Assembly (NCBI RefSeq): GCF_001717955.1
Contig: NZ_CP014168.1
Location: 930,001 to 994,000 of the forward strand
Source of the DNA: Sphingomonas panacis
Lineage (GTDB): Bacteria; Pseudomonadota; Alphaproteobacteria; Sphingomonadales; Sphingomonadaceae
Reading direction: 5' to 3'
Length of the DNA stretch: 64,000 nt
The notes under the pieces are model-generated. The model was not told the DNA's origin. It did no database searches and was given only the letters and a program-made list of their open reading frames with translations. Positions 7,986-15,853 of the stretch are shown piece by piece. The translations under genes were made by a program, and so were the position numbers. Position 1 is the first letter of the stretch, and each line of letters opens with the position of its first letter.

Positions 7986-9740
7986 ATGCCTTACCAAGCA
8001 CCGTTAGACAGCATGCTTTTTGCTCTGACCGAAGTGGCCGCCCTGGACGATCTTGTCGAGACCGGGGCGTTTGAAGGATTGAGCCGGGAGATCACCGCCG
8101 CCATCCTTACCGAAGCCGGCAAACTCGCTTCCAATGTGTTCGCTCCTTTGAACAGATCAGGTGATCTGGAAGGGTGCCGTTATGAAGGCGGGGCTGTCGT
8201 AACGCCCCCCGGATTGAAAGAAGCCTTTGCTCAGTTCGCTGGCGGCGGCTGGGCGGGCCTCTCCGCCCCGGCAGAATTCGGCGGGCAGGCGATGCCGGTC
8301 CTGCTTGATGCCGCCGTGTCGGAACTTTGGGCCGCCTCCAACATGGCGTTCAGCCTCTGCCCGATCCTCGCCCGCGGCACTGTTGCAGCGATCAGTGCGC
8401 ATGGCACGGACGAGCAGAAGCGCCTCTTTCTACCGCATCTCGTTTCTGGTCGCTGGACAGGTACGATGAACCTGACGGAGCCGCAGGCCGGTTCCGACGT
8501 CGGGGCGCTGCAAACCCAGGCGGTACGGCGGGGCGACGGCACATACAGTATCACCGGCTCGAAGATCTTCATCACCTTCGGCGAACATGACATGGCCGAG
8601 AACATCGTTCATCTGGTGCTGGCGCGGCTACCCGATGCGCCGGCCGGGACCAAAGGAATATCCCTTTTCATCGTCCCCAAATTTCTGATCAACAGCGACG
8701 GCAGCATGGGTGCGCGAAACGACGTTCAATGTGTCGGCATCGAGCATAAGCTTGGGATCCATGCCAGCCCCACCTGCGTAATGCGCTATGGGGAAGGAGG
8801 CGGGGCGACAGGTGTCCTGCTCGGTCGAGAAAATGGCGGGATGGCGGCGATGTTCACGATGATGAACGATGCGCGCCTGAGCGTCGGCACCCAAGGACTC
8901 GGCATCGCCGAACGTGCGTTCCAGCAAGCGCTCGCCTTCGCGGTCGAGCGGCGTCAGGGACGGCCCCTTGGCGCAAGCATGCGGACCGGACCAGCCCCGA
9001 TCATCGAGCATATGGACGTGCAACGTATGCTCATGACAATGAAGGCGCTGGTGGAAGCCATGCGTGGGCTCGTCTACGTCAACGCCGCCGCGATCGACAT
9101 CGCCCATGTTGGCCGCACGGAAGAGGCGCGGCGCGCAGCGCTCCTCAGGGCTGACCTTCTGACGCCGGTAACCAAGGCGTGGTGTACCGATATGGGCGTC
9201 GAGGTGGCGTCCATCGGTGTCCAGATCCACGGCGGCATGGGGTTTGTTGAGGAGACCGGGGCCGCGCAGCATTACCGGGATGCGCGCATCGCCCCGATCT
9301 ATGAGGGCACCAACGGCATTCAGGCGATCGACCTCGTCACACGAAAGCTGGGGATGGATGGCGGCGCGGCCCTGCAGTCCTATCTGGCCGAGTTGCATGA
9401 CTGCGCGGAGCAACTGGCACAGCGCAATTTGCCGGTCCTCTCCGCAGCGTTGGCGCGGGGTGCGAAGGATCTGGATGATGTCGCCCGATGGCTCCGCGAC
9501 AGGCTCGATGCCGGGGCGGTCGACGATGCGCTGGCGGGCGCCACGCCGTTCCTCAGTCTCTTTGGCACTGTGGCGGGAGGGCATGTTCTTGCCCGTGGTG
9601 CGCTTGTGCCCGGTTGCCCGGCCGACCGCATCACGCTCGCGCAGTTCTACGCTGCCAATATCCTGTCGCGGGCGGATCATTACGCGCAGGCCGCCACATC
9701 CGGAAGCGGGGATATGTCGGTTGGTGCGATCGGGTTGTGA
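7986..9740 (+). CDS. long FadE-type acyl-CoA dehydrogenase
   Basis: A 584-residue acyl-CoA dehydrogenase of the long form that carries extra N- and C-terminal segments around the normal core (the core alone is about 380 residues). The core shows NLTEPQAGSD, the QIHGGMGF motif and IYEGTNGIQ, in which the Glu near residue 440 is the expected catalytic base. It should oxidise an acyl-CoA to the 2-enoyl-CoA and pass electrons to ETF. GGAG is ten bases before the ATG. It begins a short operon with the oxidoreductase at 9834. Substrate chain or ring type is unknown. Confidence 0.92.
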   Translation: MPYQAPLDSMLFALTEVAALDDLVETGAFEGLSREITAAILTEAGKLASNVFAPLNRSGDLEGCRYEGGAVVTPPGLKEAFAQFAGGGWAGLSAPAEFGGQAMPVLLDAAVSELWAASNMAFSLCPILARGTVAAISAHGTDEQKRLFLPHLVSGRWTGTMNLTEPQAGSDVGALQTQAVRRGDGTYSITGSKIFITFGEHDMAENIVHLVLARLPDAPAGTKGISLFIVPKFLINSDGSMGARNDVQCVGIEHKLGIHASPTCVMRYGEGGGATGVLLGRENGGMAAMFTMMNDARLSVGTQGLGIAERAFQQALAFAVERRQGRPLGASMRTGPAPIIEHMDVQRMLMTMKALVEAMRGLVYVNAAAIDIAHVGRTEEARRAALLRADLLTPVTKAWCTDMGVEVASIGVQIHGGMGFVEETGAAQHYRDARIAPIYEGTNGIQAIDLVTRKLGMDGGAALQSYLAELHDCAEQLAQRNLPVLSAALARGAKDLDDVARWLRDRLDAGAVDDALAGATPFLSLFGTVAGGHVLARGALVPGCPADRITLAQFYAANILSRADHYAQAATSGSGDMSVGAIGL

Positions 9741-9833
9741 ACGTCATCGGGCAATGGACCGTCGACCGTTGATCCTGCCGACCAAGATCGCGCGACGAAG
9801 CGATCAGAACATTTGTGAGGTGGAGGAGGGCGC

Positions 9834-10997
9834 ATGATCACGTCACGTCGATACGACATCATACTTTTTGGAGCGACGGGGTTTACAGGCCGTTTCGTTG
9901 CCGAGCATCTCGCGAGCCTTGCCAACGCGCCGATCTGGGCAATTGCCGGCCGTGACTTCGACAAGCTGGATGCCTTGAGGCGTGACCTTGGCAGGCCCGA
10001 ATTGCCGATCGTGCTGGCCGAGGCCAACAACGAAGACCAGGTGCGGGCGCTTGCCGAGTCGACGCGCACGGTGCTGACCACTGCCGGACCGTTCAACCGC
10101 CACGGCACCGAACTCCTTGCCGCCTGCGCCCGTGCCGGGACAGACTATGCGGACATCACCGGAGACCCTCTGTGGTCACGCAAGATGATTGACCGGTGGG
10201 ATGGCCCGGCGCAGGCGACCGGCGCTCGGCTGTTGCTGTCCGCAGGCTATGATTCCATTCCCTCGGAACTTGGCGTTCGCGTCTTGCAGCAAGAGGCGCT
10301 GCGGCGCTGGGGCTCGACGCTCAAGCACATCCATGGACGGGTTCGGGTTTTTGATATCGAGTTTTCCGGAGGCTCCTTTGCCTCAGCCAGGGCGCGCCAG
10401 GACATGATCGACGCCGATCCCTCGCTCGCGGCGCTGCTGACCAATCCCTTCGCCCTCACGCCGGGTTTCAACGGGACCGATCAACCCGGCATCGGCGACG
10501 TTCGCTATGATCCAACCCTCGATTGCTGGGTGCGCCCTTTCATGATGGCGTCGATCAACACCAAGAACGTTCACCGGTCGAATGTCTTGCAGGGACTGCC
10601 TTATGGCGCCCACTTTCAATATGATGAAATGCAGGTCGTTGGGCCGGGCGACGAAGGGAAACGACAGGCAATTGCGCTGAACGCGGCAGGGGTGGCGGTC
10701 GACAATATTCCCCTACCGGGAGAGGGGCCGTCGCGCGCGTTTTGCGAGCGGGCATCGTTCAGCCTCCTGCTATATGGCATCAACGACGCGGGCGAAATGT
10801 TGAAGCTTGGCGTTACCGGCGATCGTGATCCTGGCTATGGCGCCACCAGTCGGATGCTTGCGGAAACTGGGCTGCTGTTGTTGGATAAGCCGGAGCTAGG
10901 CCAGGCGGGCGTGGGCCTACCGGGCGCGGTACTGGGCGATGCGCTGGTGCAGCGGCTGGAGGAGCGCGGCGGAATCCTCTTCCGCTTCGAGGACTGA
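9834..10997 (+). CDS. saccharopine-dehydrogenase-like NAD(P)-binding protein
   Basis: This 387-residue protein opens with a Rossmann motif, ILFGATGFTGRFVAEHL (about residues 10-26), then AGRDFDKLDAL and TTAGPFNRHG, the pattern of the saccharopine dehydrogenase/trans-acting enoyl reductase group (the mycobacterial Rv2449c-like family). Lysine synthesis is unlikely. Relatives act as enoyl reductases in lipid assembly or remain uncharacterised. A very strong ribosome site (GGAGGAGG) precedes the ATG. It follows the FadE-type gene by 93 bases and probably shares its transcript. It could reduce or isomerise a pathway enoyl intermediate, which is an inference. Confidence 0.8.
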   Translation: MITSRRYDIILFGATGFTGRFVAEHLASLANAPIWAIAGRDFDKLDALRRDLGRPELPIVLAEANNEDQVRALAESTRTVLTTAGPFNRHGTELLAACARAGTDYADITGDPLWSRKMIDRWDGPAQATGARLLLSAGYDSIPSELGVRVLQQEALRRWGSTLKHIHGRVRVFDIEFSGGSFASARARQDMIDADPSLAALLTNPFALTPGFNGTDQPGIGDVRYDPTLDCWVRPFMMASINTKNVHRSNVLQGLPYGAHFQYDEMQVVGPGDEGKRQAIALNAAGVAVDNIPLPGEGPSRAFCERASFSLLLYGINDAGEMLKLGVTGDRDPGYGATSRMLAETGLLLLDKPELGQAGVGLPGAVLGDALVQRLEERGGILFRFED

Positions 10998-11255
10998 GCC
11001 GCCGGAACAGGCGGGCAATACCTCCGCCCTCCCCATCCTGTCCGCTAGGACAAGCCCCCGGACGCGGACCTATCACTGCCTTGCGAGTAGGACCCGGGTG
11101 ATAAACAACTTGCCCGGCACGCCCGCGTTCTGTCCGATGGTACGCCGCACTCCTCGATCACATCAGCGCTCGGGCTGACGACCTTAGACCTGATCGTGTC
11201 CCACGGTGTGGTGTAGCTGGGGGCGGTCGCGGCCGTTCCGGCCAGCTTGAGCCGG
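10998..11255. other. intergenic stretch at the end of region A
   Basis: No gene is visible. This stretch lies between the last gene of region A and the transposase scar, and no terminal inverted repeat could be recognised in it. Confidence 0.4.
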
Positions 11256-11426
11256 TCACGCGGCGGGCACAGCCGAAAGCATGACAATGGGATTGTCGCT
11301 GAGCGGCGCCATGGTTCCAGGCGTCATGTAGCGGGCGCGCTGGACGGCCCATTCGTCGGACTGCTCCATGAGGATGGCGCCGACGAGGCGGGTGATGGCG
11401 GCTTCGTTGGGGAAGATGCCTTTGCG
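11256..11426 (-). pseudogene. IS256-family transposase, C-terminal fragment
   Basis: In one minus-strand frame the sequence ends RKGIFPNEAAITRLVGAI, then EQSDEWAVQRARYM and MAPLSDNPIV before the stop. This is the characteristic tail of IS256-type transposases, which have GxFPNExAAxRLxxAxL near the C-terminus. The DDE catalytic core is missing, so only a scar remains. It abuts, out of frame, a second transposase tail. Confidence 0.75.
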
Positions 11427-11428
11427 AG

Positions 11429-11578
11429 CCTGAGTAGGTGCGGGAGGGCTGGGACAACGGGAGCGCCAGCAACGGCGAAGCGATCGCGGAGGAACTGGTA
11501 GAATGAGATACCGAGCTTGCTGCACGTCTTGAGTAGTCCGAGCATGGTGTCGCGGGCAATTTTGCCATGTTCGCTAAC
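11429..11578 (-). pseudogene. second transposase C-terminal fragment
   Basis: Here the minus strand reads SEHGKIARDTMLGLLKTC followed by KLGISFYQFLRDRF and VPALPHLLR, which looks like the tail of a different transposase; I cannot assign the family. The frame is lost exactly where the IS256-like fragment begins, two bases away. The two tails therefore look like one insertion that landed in or recombined with another and was then eroded. Confidence 0.55.
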
Positions 11579-11626
11579 GGTGCTGCCGGATCTTGTGCTT
11601 GGTGACGACGGTTGGGATGGTTGGCC

Positions 11627-12832
11627 TCAGAGTCGCTCGACCGCCAGAGCCAATCCAAGGCCGACGCCGACACACAACGTCGCCAGCCCCAGCTTGCCGC
11701 CCCCGGTTTCAAGTTGATGGACCAATGTCATCGCCAGCCGCGCGCCGGACATGCCGAGCGGATGACCCAATGCAATGGCGCCTCCATTCGCGTTCACATG
11801 CGGTGCATCGTCAGGCAGACCGAGCTGGCGCAATACCGACAGCGACTGACTGGCGAAGGCTTCGTTCAGCTCGACCGCGTCGAAGTCACCGATGGACAGG
11901 CCAAGCCGCGTCATCAGCTTGCGGGTCGCCGGAATCGGCCCGACGCCCATCACGCGCGGCTCAACACCGGCCGATGCCATGCCTAGAATCCGCGCGCGAG
12001 GCGTCAAACCATGCCGAGTGATAGCAGCCTCCGAGGCAACGATCATCGCCGCAGCGCCGTCGTTGATGCCTGATGCGTTCCCTGCTGTGACGGTGCCGTG
12101 CGCGCCAAACAACGGCTTGAGCTGGGCCAGCGTTTCCAGAGTCGTCACACGCGGATGCTCGTCAACGGCAACGATGACAGAGCCGACGCGCCGGGCACCG
12201 GGAGTCTCAACCGTCACGATTTCTTCCGCGAAGAAGCCCGACGCCTGTGCCGCTGCCGCGCGTTGCTGACTTCGCAGGGCGAAAGCGTCCTGATCGGCAC
12301 GGCTGACCCCATAATCTTCGGCGACGTTCTCGCCGGTGCGCGGCATCGTCTCTGTGCCATAAAGCGCGTCGAGGGCGGGGTTGACGAAGCGCCACCCCAT
12401 CGTGGTGTCCTCCAGCGTTTGGCCGCGCCCGAACGCCGCGTCGATCTTGCCTATCACGAAGGGCGCGCGGGTCATGCTCTCGACGCCGCCGGCAATGGCG
12501 AGATCGATCTCGCCGCAGCGGATCGCTCGCGCCGCGGTGCCGACCGCCTCCAGCCCCGAGGCGCACAACCGGTTGAGCGTCACGCCCGGCACGGTGTGCG
12601 GCAGCCCGGCAAGCAGCAGGCTCATCCGCCCGACGTTGCGATTGTCCTCACCGGCTTGATTGGCGCACCCATAGAACACCTCCTCGATCGCCGTCGGATC
12701 AAGGCCCGGATTGCGCGCGAGCAAGGCCCGCATCGGCACCGCGCCGAGATCATCCGCGCGCACGCGCGCAAGGGCGCCACCGTAGCGGCCGATCGGTGTG
12801 CGCACGGCATCGCAGAGAAAGGCTTGGATCAT
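11627..12832 (-). CDS. acetyl-CoA C-acyltransferase (3-oxoadipyl-CoA thiolase-like)
   Basis: A 401-residue thiolase. The nucleophile is in LNRLCASGLEAV (Cys near residue 89), with VELNEAFASQ, GHPLGMSGAR and a C-terminal TLCVGVGLG, which corresponds to the CIGVGQG ending common in beta-ketoadipyl-CoA thiolases (PcaF/PaaJ type). It would release acetyl-CoA from a 3-oxoacyl-CoA, perhaps a dicarboxylic one. The ATG at 12832 gives the normal family N-terminus. It is divergent from the alkylsulfatase at 13003, and its 3' end lies next to the transposase scar, so it marks the left edge of region B. Confidence 0.9.
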   Translation of the reverse strand: MIQAFLCDAVRTPIGRYGGALARVRADDLGAVPMRALLARNPGLDPTAIEEVFYGCANQAGEDNRNVGRMSLLLAGLPHTVPGVTLNRLCASGLEAVGTAARAIRCGEIDLAIAGGVESMTRAPFVIGKIDAAFGRGQTLEDTTMGWRFVNPALDALYGTETMPRTGENVAEDYGVSRADQDAFALRSQQRAAAAQASGFFAEEIVTVETPGARRVGSVIVAVDEHPRVTTLETLAQLKPLFGAHGTVTAGNASGINDGAAAMIVASEAAITRHGLTPRARILGMASAGVEPRVMGVGPIPATRKLMTRLGLSIGDFDAVELNEAFASQSLSVLRQLGLPDDAPHVNANGGAIALGHPLGMSGARLAMTLVHQLETGGGKLGLATLCVGVGLGLALAVERL

Positions 12833-12891
12833 GGCGCCATCTAGCTGGCCCGCACGGCCGCATGCTCTTACGCGAAGGCGCGGGGCGGATT

Positions 12892-12905
12892 ATCACATCC
12901 GGGAA
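12892..12905. promoter_or_regulatory. possible half-site of the region-B palindrome
   Basis: ATCACATCCGGGAA has one intact ATCACA arm and a poor second arm. It lies in the divergent region between the thiolase and the alkylsulfatase. On its own it could be chance. Confidence 0.2.
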
Positions 12906-13002
12906 ATCCCCTCCCCTGGCGGACGGGGGATTTGCAAGCCTCGGCCATGCGCCGACAATGCGGGCAAGCGGGCCGAATTCCCGCAGTCGCGAAGAGGATG
13001 AA

Positions 13003-14979
13003 ATGGGCAATCGTATGCGCTTCCTGGCAGCCGCCGCAACCATTGCGATGCTCGTCCAGCCGCTCGCGGCCCAGCAGCCCGCCGACCTCGAGGCTACGCC
13101 GAAGCCCGCCGCACCGGCCACGCTGCGCTATTACGAGCAGACGACGGCCAGCTTGCCGTGGAAGGATAAGGAGGATTTCGATCTCGCCAGCCGTGGCTTC
13201 ATCGCGGGAATTCCGGACGGCAAGATCTACAAGGCCGACGGTAAGCTGATCCGCGACCTCAACGACCTCGATATCTTCAAGGGCAAGCGCCCCGACACCG
13301 TCAACCCGAGCCTTTGGCGCAACGCACAGTTGCTCTCGCGCTCGGGCCTCTTCAAGGTCGCGGACGGCGTCTATCAGGTGCGCGGGGTCGAGCTCGCCAA
13401 CCTGACCGTGATCGTCGGCAAGACCGGCTATGTTGTCGTCGACTGCCTCACCACGGTCGAAAGCGCGGCGGCGGCGATGGCGCTCGTGCGCGCGAAGCTC
13501 GGCGACAAGCCGGTGGTCGGGGTGATCTATACGCACAGCCACATCGACCATTTCGGCGGCGCAGCCGGCGTCATCTCCCCCGAGGACGCGGCGGCGCGGA
13601 AAGTGCCGATCCTCGCGCCGAAAGGCTTCCTGAAGGAAGCGATCGCCGAGAACGTAATCGCCGGCCCCGCGATGAGCCGTCGCGCAATCTACGCTTTCGG
13701 GCATCTGATCGGCACCGGACCCACTGCGGACATCAGCGACGGCATCGGCCCGGCGTTCAGCCGCATCGGCAAGGCGGCCGGCGCGGTGCACATGCTGCTG
13801 CCCACGCGCGAGATCGCCAAGACCGGAGAGACCGCGACGATCGACGGCGTCGAGATCGAATTCCAGTACCTGCCGGACACCGAAGCGCCATCCGAAATGG
13901 CGATGTACTTCCCGCAATTCCGCGTGCTCGACATGGCGGAGGAGGCCAACAGCTCGCTCCACAACATCCTCACGCTGCGCGGCGCGCAGGTTCGCGACGC
14001 CAAGGCCTGGGCCGACGACCTCACCGAATCGATACGCCTGTTCGGTGGCCGCACCGACGCGCTGATCACTTCGCATTTCTGGCCGCACTGGGGCCGGGCC
14101 AAGATCTGCGACTATCTCTCCGCGCACCGCGACATGTACAAATATCTCCATGACCAGTCGGTGCGGATGATGAACGCCGGCCTGACCGCCGACGAGATCG
14201 CCGAACAGTTGAAACTGCCCGAACCGCTCGCGAACCGCTGGTTCAACCAAGGCTATTACGGTACACTCAGCCACAATGCGAAGGCGGTCTACCAGCGCTA
14301 TGTCGGCTGGTACGACGGCAATCCCGCGCATCTCAACGCGCTGCCGCCCGAGGCCGCCGGGGCACGATATGTCGAGGCGGTGGGTGGTGCGGACGCCGTT
14401 CTCGCAAAGGGTCGGTCGGCGATCGCGGCAGGCGATTTCCGCTGGGCCTCGGAATTGCTCTCGCACCTCGTCTTCGCGCAGCCCGACAACCGCGCCGCGA
14501 AGCTCGCACTAGCCGACAGTCTCGAGCAGCAGGGCTATGAGGCGACCAGTTCGATGTGGCGCAACGCCTTCCTGACCGGCGCCAAGGAACTGCGGCAGGG
14601 CGTCGCGAGCGGTGGGTTCGATTCCGTCGCGGGCACGGTCCCGCAACTCTCCCTGTCGGACATGCTCAACCTGCTCGCGGTGCGGCTGGTGCCCGAACGT
14701 GCGTTCGTTGCGCCGATGGCGCTCGATCTGCTCCTCGACGGCGGGAAGGAGGCCGAGCATGTCGAGATCCGCAATGGGGTGCTGATCCATCAGCCAGTCG
14801 CGCCGGGCGTCGCCCCCGCGCCGAAGCTGGAGCTCACCCGCGCGCAACTTGTCGCGGCGGTGACGCATACGCCGCAACATACGCCGGTGGCGAGCGACGC
14901 CGCCAAGCGGCTCGACGCGTTCCTCGGCCTGTTCGAAGCGCCCAAAGGTACGTTCGGGGTCGTCACGCCCCTCCCCTGA
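13003..14979 (+). CDS. exported alkylsulfatase-like metallo-hydrolase (SdsA1 type)
   Basis: This 658-residue protein matches the length and order of SdsA1/BDS1-type alkylsulfatases: a signal peptide (MGNRMRFLAAAATIAML to AAQ), a metallo-beta-lactamase domain with HSHIDHFGGAAG, the LRGAQVRDAKAWADDL region, a helical dimerisation part, and a C-terminal SCP2-like domain beginning near LSLSDMLNLL. These enzymes cut an alkyl sulfate ester to an alcohol and sulfate in the periplasm or outside the cell. The ATG at 13003 follows GAAGAGG; the longer frame to 12796 has no support. In this cluster it could supply an alcohol to the iron-type dehydrogenase at 17872. The natural sulfate ester is unknown. 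Confidence 0.88.
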   Translation: MGNRMRFLAAAATIAMLVQPLAAQQPADLEATPKPAAPATLRYYEQTTASLPWKDKEDFDLASRGFIAGIPDGKIYKADGKLIRDLNDLDIFKGKRPDTVNPSLWRNAQLLSRSGLFKVADGVYQVRGVELANLTVIVGKTGYVVVDCLTTVESAAAAMALVRAKLGDKPVVGVIYTHSHIDHFGGAAGVISPEDAAARKVPILAPKGFLKEAIAENVIAGPAMSRRAIYAFGHLIGTGPTADISDGIGPAFSRIGKAAGAVHMLLPTREIAKTGETATIDGVEIEFQYLPDTEAPSEMAMYFPQFRVLDMAEEANSSLHNILTLRGAQVRDAKAWADDLTESIRLFGGRTDALITSHFWPHWGRAKICDYLSAHRDMYKYLHDQSVRMMNAGLTADEIAEQLKLPEPLANRWFNQGYYGTLSHNAKAVYQRYVGWYDGNPAHLNALPPEAAGARYVEAVGGADAVLAKGRSAIAAGDFRWASELLSHLVFAQPDNRAAKLALADSLEQQGYEATSSMWRNAFLTGAKELRQGVASGGFDSVAGTVPQLSLSDMLNLLAVRLVPERAFVAPMALDLLLDGGKEAEHVEIRNGVLIHQPVAPGVAPAPKLELTRAQLVAAVTHTPQHTPVASDAAKRLDAFLGLFEAPKGTFGVVTPLP

Positions 14980-14988
14980 GCCTCTGCC

Positions 14989-15002
14989 ATCATATCCGTG
15001 AA
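14989..15002. promoter_or_regulatory. weak copy of the region-B palindrome
   Basis: ATCATATCCGTGAA matches ATCACA-N2-TGTGAT at nine of twelve defined positions and lies 63 bases before the operon that starts at 15065. It is weak evidence alone. Confidence 0.25.
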
Positions 15003-15064
15003 TATTCCGGCATCCGCGCTCCCGCGCTCTGGACGGATGGCGGCCGTGCCTAGGCTGATCCCAC

Positions 15065-15835
15065 ATGACCATAACCGTAATCCGCCACGGCGCCGTAGCC
15101 ATTGTCGCGTTTGACCGACCGGCGATGAAGAACGCCTTCACGATCGCGATGCGCGCCGAATTCTGCGCCGCCTTCGCCGCACTGGAGGAGGATCGCGCGG
15201 TCCGCGCGGTGATCCTGACCGGCACAGCGGGGAATTTCTGCTCGGGCGCGGACATCCGCGAGATGGGCGAAACCCCGCCCGGTGAATTTCTCGGCCGGAT
15301 GCGGACGCTACACGCCATGGCGCGCGCGATCGCGTCTTTTCGCGCGCCTGTGATCGCCGCCGTTGACGGTGTCTGCATCGGCGCCGCGTGGGGCTTCGCG
15401 ATGGCGAGCGACCTCGTGCTGGCAAGCGAGGCGGTGCGCTTCGCCGCAACCTTCCGCCGCATCGGCTACGCGCCCGACGCGGGCCTCGCGTGGCACTTCC
15501 TGCGCACGATCAACCCGATGCGCGCGCGCGAGATCATCTACTCGGGGCGCGAGGTGCACGCCGAGGAGGCGCTGCGACTTGGCCTCGCGCTGGAGATCCT
15601 ACCGGCCGCCGACCTGCTCGACCGCGCGCTGACGATGGCGCGCGAGATCGCTGAAGGGCCTGCCACCGCGCTCCACCTCGCCAAGCGCCAGTTCGCGGCC
15701 GGATCGGCAATGAGTCTCGACAGCTTTCTCGACTATGAGGCGACGATGCAGCCCCTGCTCGGCCAGACCGAAGATCACCGCGAAGCGGTCGCCGCCTTTC
15801 GCGAAAAGCGCACGCCCACGTTCAAAGACCTCTGA
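15065..15835 (+). CDS. enoyl-CoA hydratase/isomerase (PaaG-like active site)
   Basis: A 256-residue crotonase-fold protein. The oxyanion-hole loops are present (CSGADIREM and GVCIGAAWGFAMASD). The first catalytic Glu position of normal hydratases, in LPEVxxG, is absent: the segment reads AATFRRIGYAPDAGLAW. An Asp (PDAG) sits where PaaG-type isomerases keep theirs. The protein is therefore more likely a double-bond isomerase, or acts on an unusual ring substrate, than a simple hydratase. It is the first gene of a four-gene run (15065-19448) with tight spacing, 18 bases ahead of the FadJ-like gene. Confidence 0.85.
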   Translation: MTITVIRHGAVAIVAFDRPAMKNAFTIAMRAEFCAAFAALEEDRAVRAVILTGTAGNFCSGADIREMGETPPGEFLGRMRTLHAMARAIASFRAPVIAAVDGVCIGAAWGFAMASDLVLASEAVRFAATFRRIGYAPDAGLAWHFLRTINPMRAREIIYSGREVHAEEALRLGLALEILPAADLLDRALTMAREIAEGPATALHLAKRQFAAGSAMSLDSFLDYEATMQPLLGQTEDHREAVAAFREKRTPTFKDL

Positions 15836-15853
15836 TTCCCCACGGAGTATTCC

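Noticed and set aside
12868..14466. 532-residue minus-strand open frame opposite the alkylsulfatase
   Set aside because: No motif or ribosome site; the plus strand carries a clear SdsA1-type enzyme.
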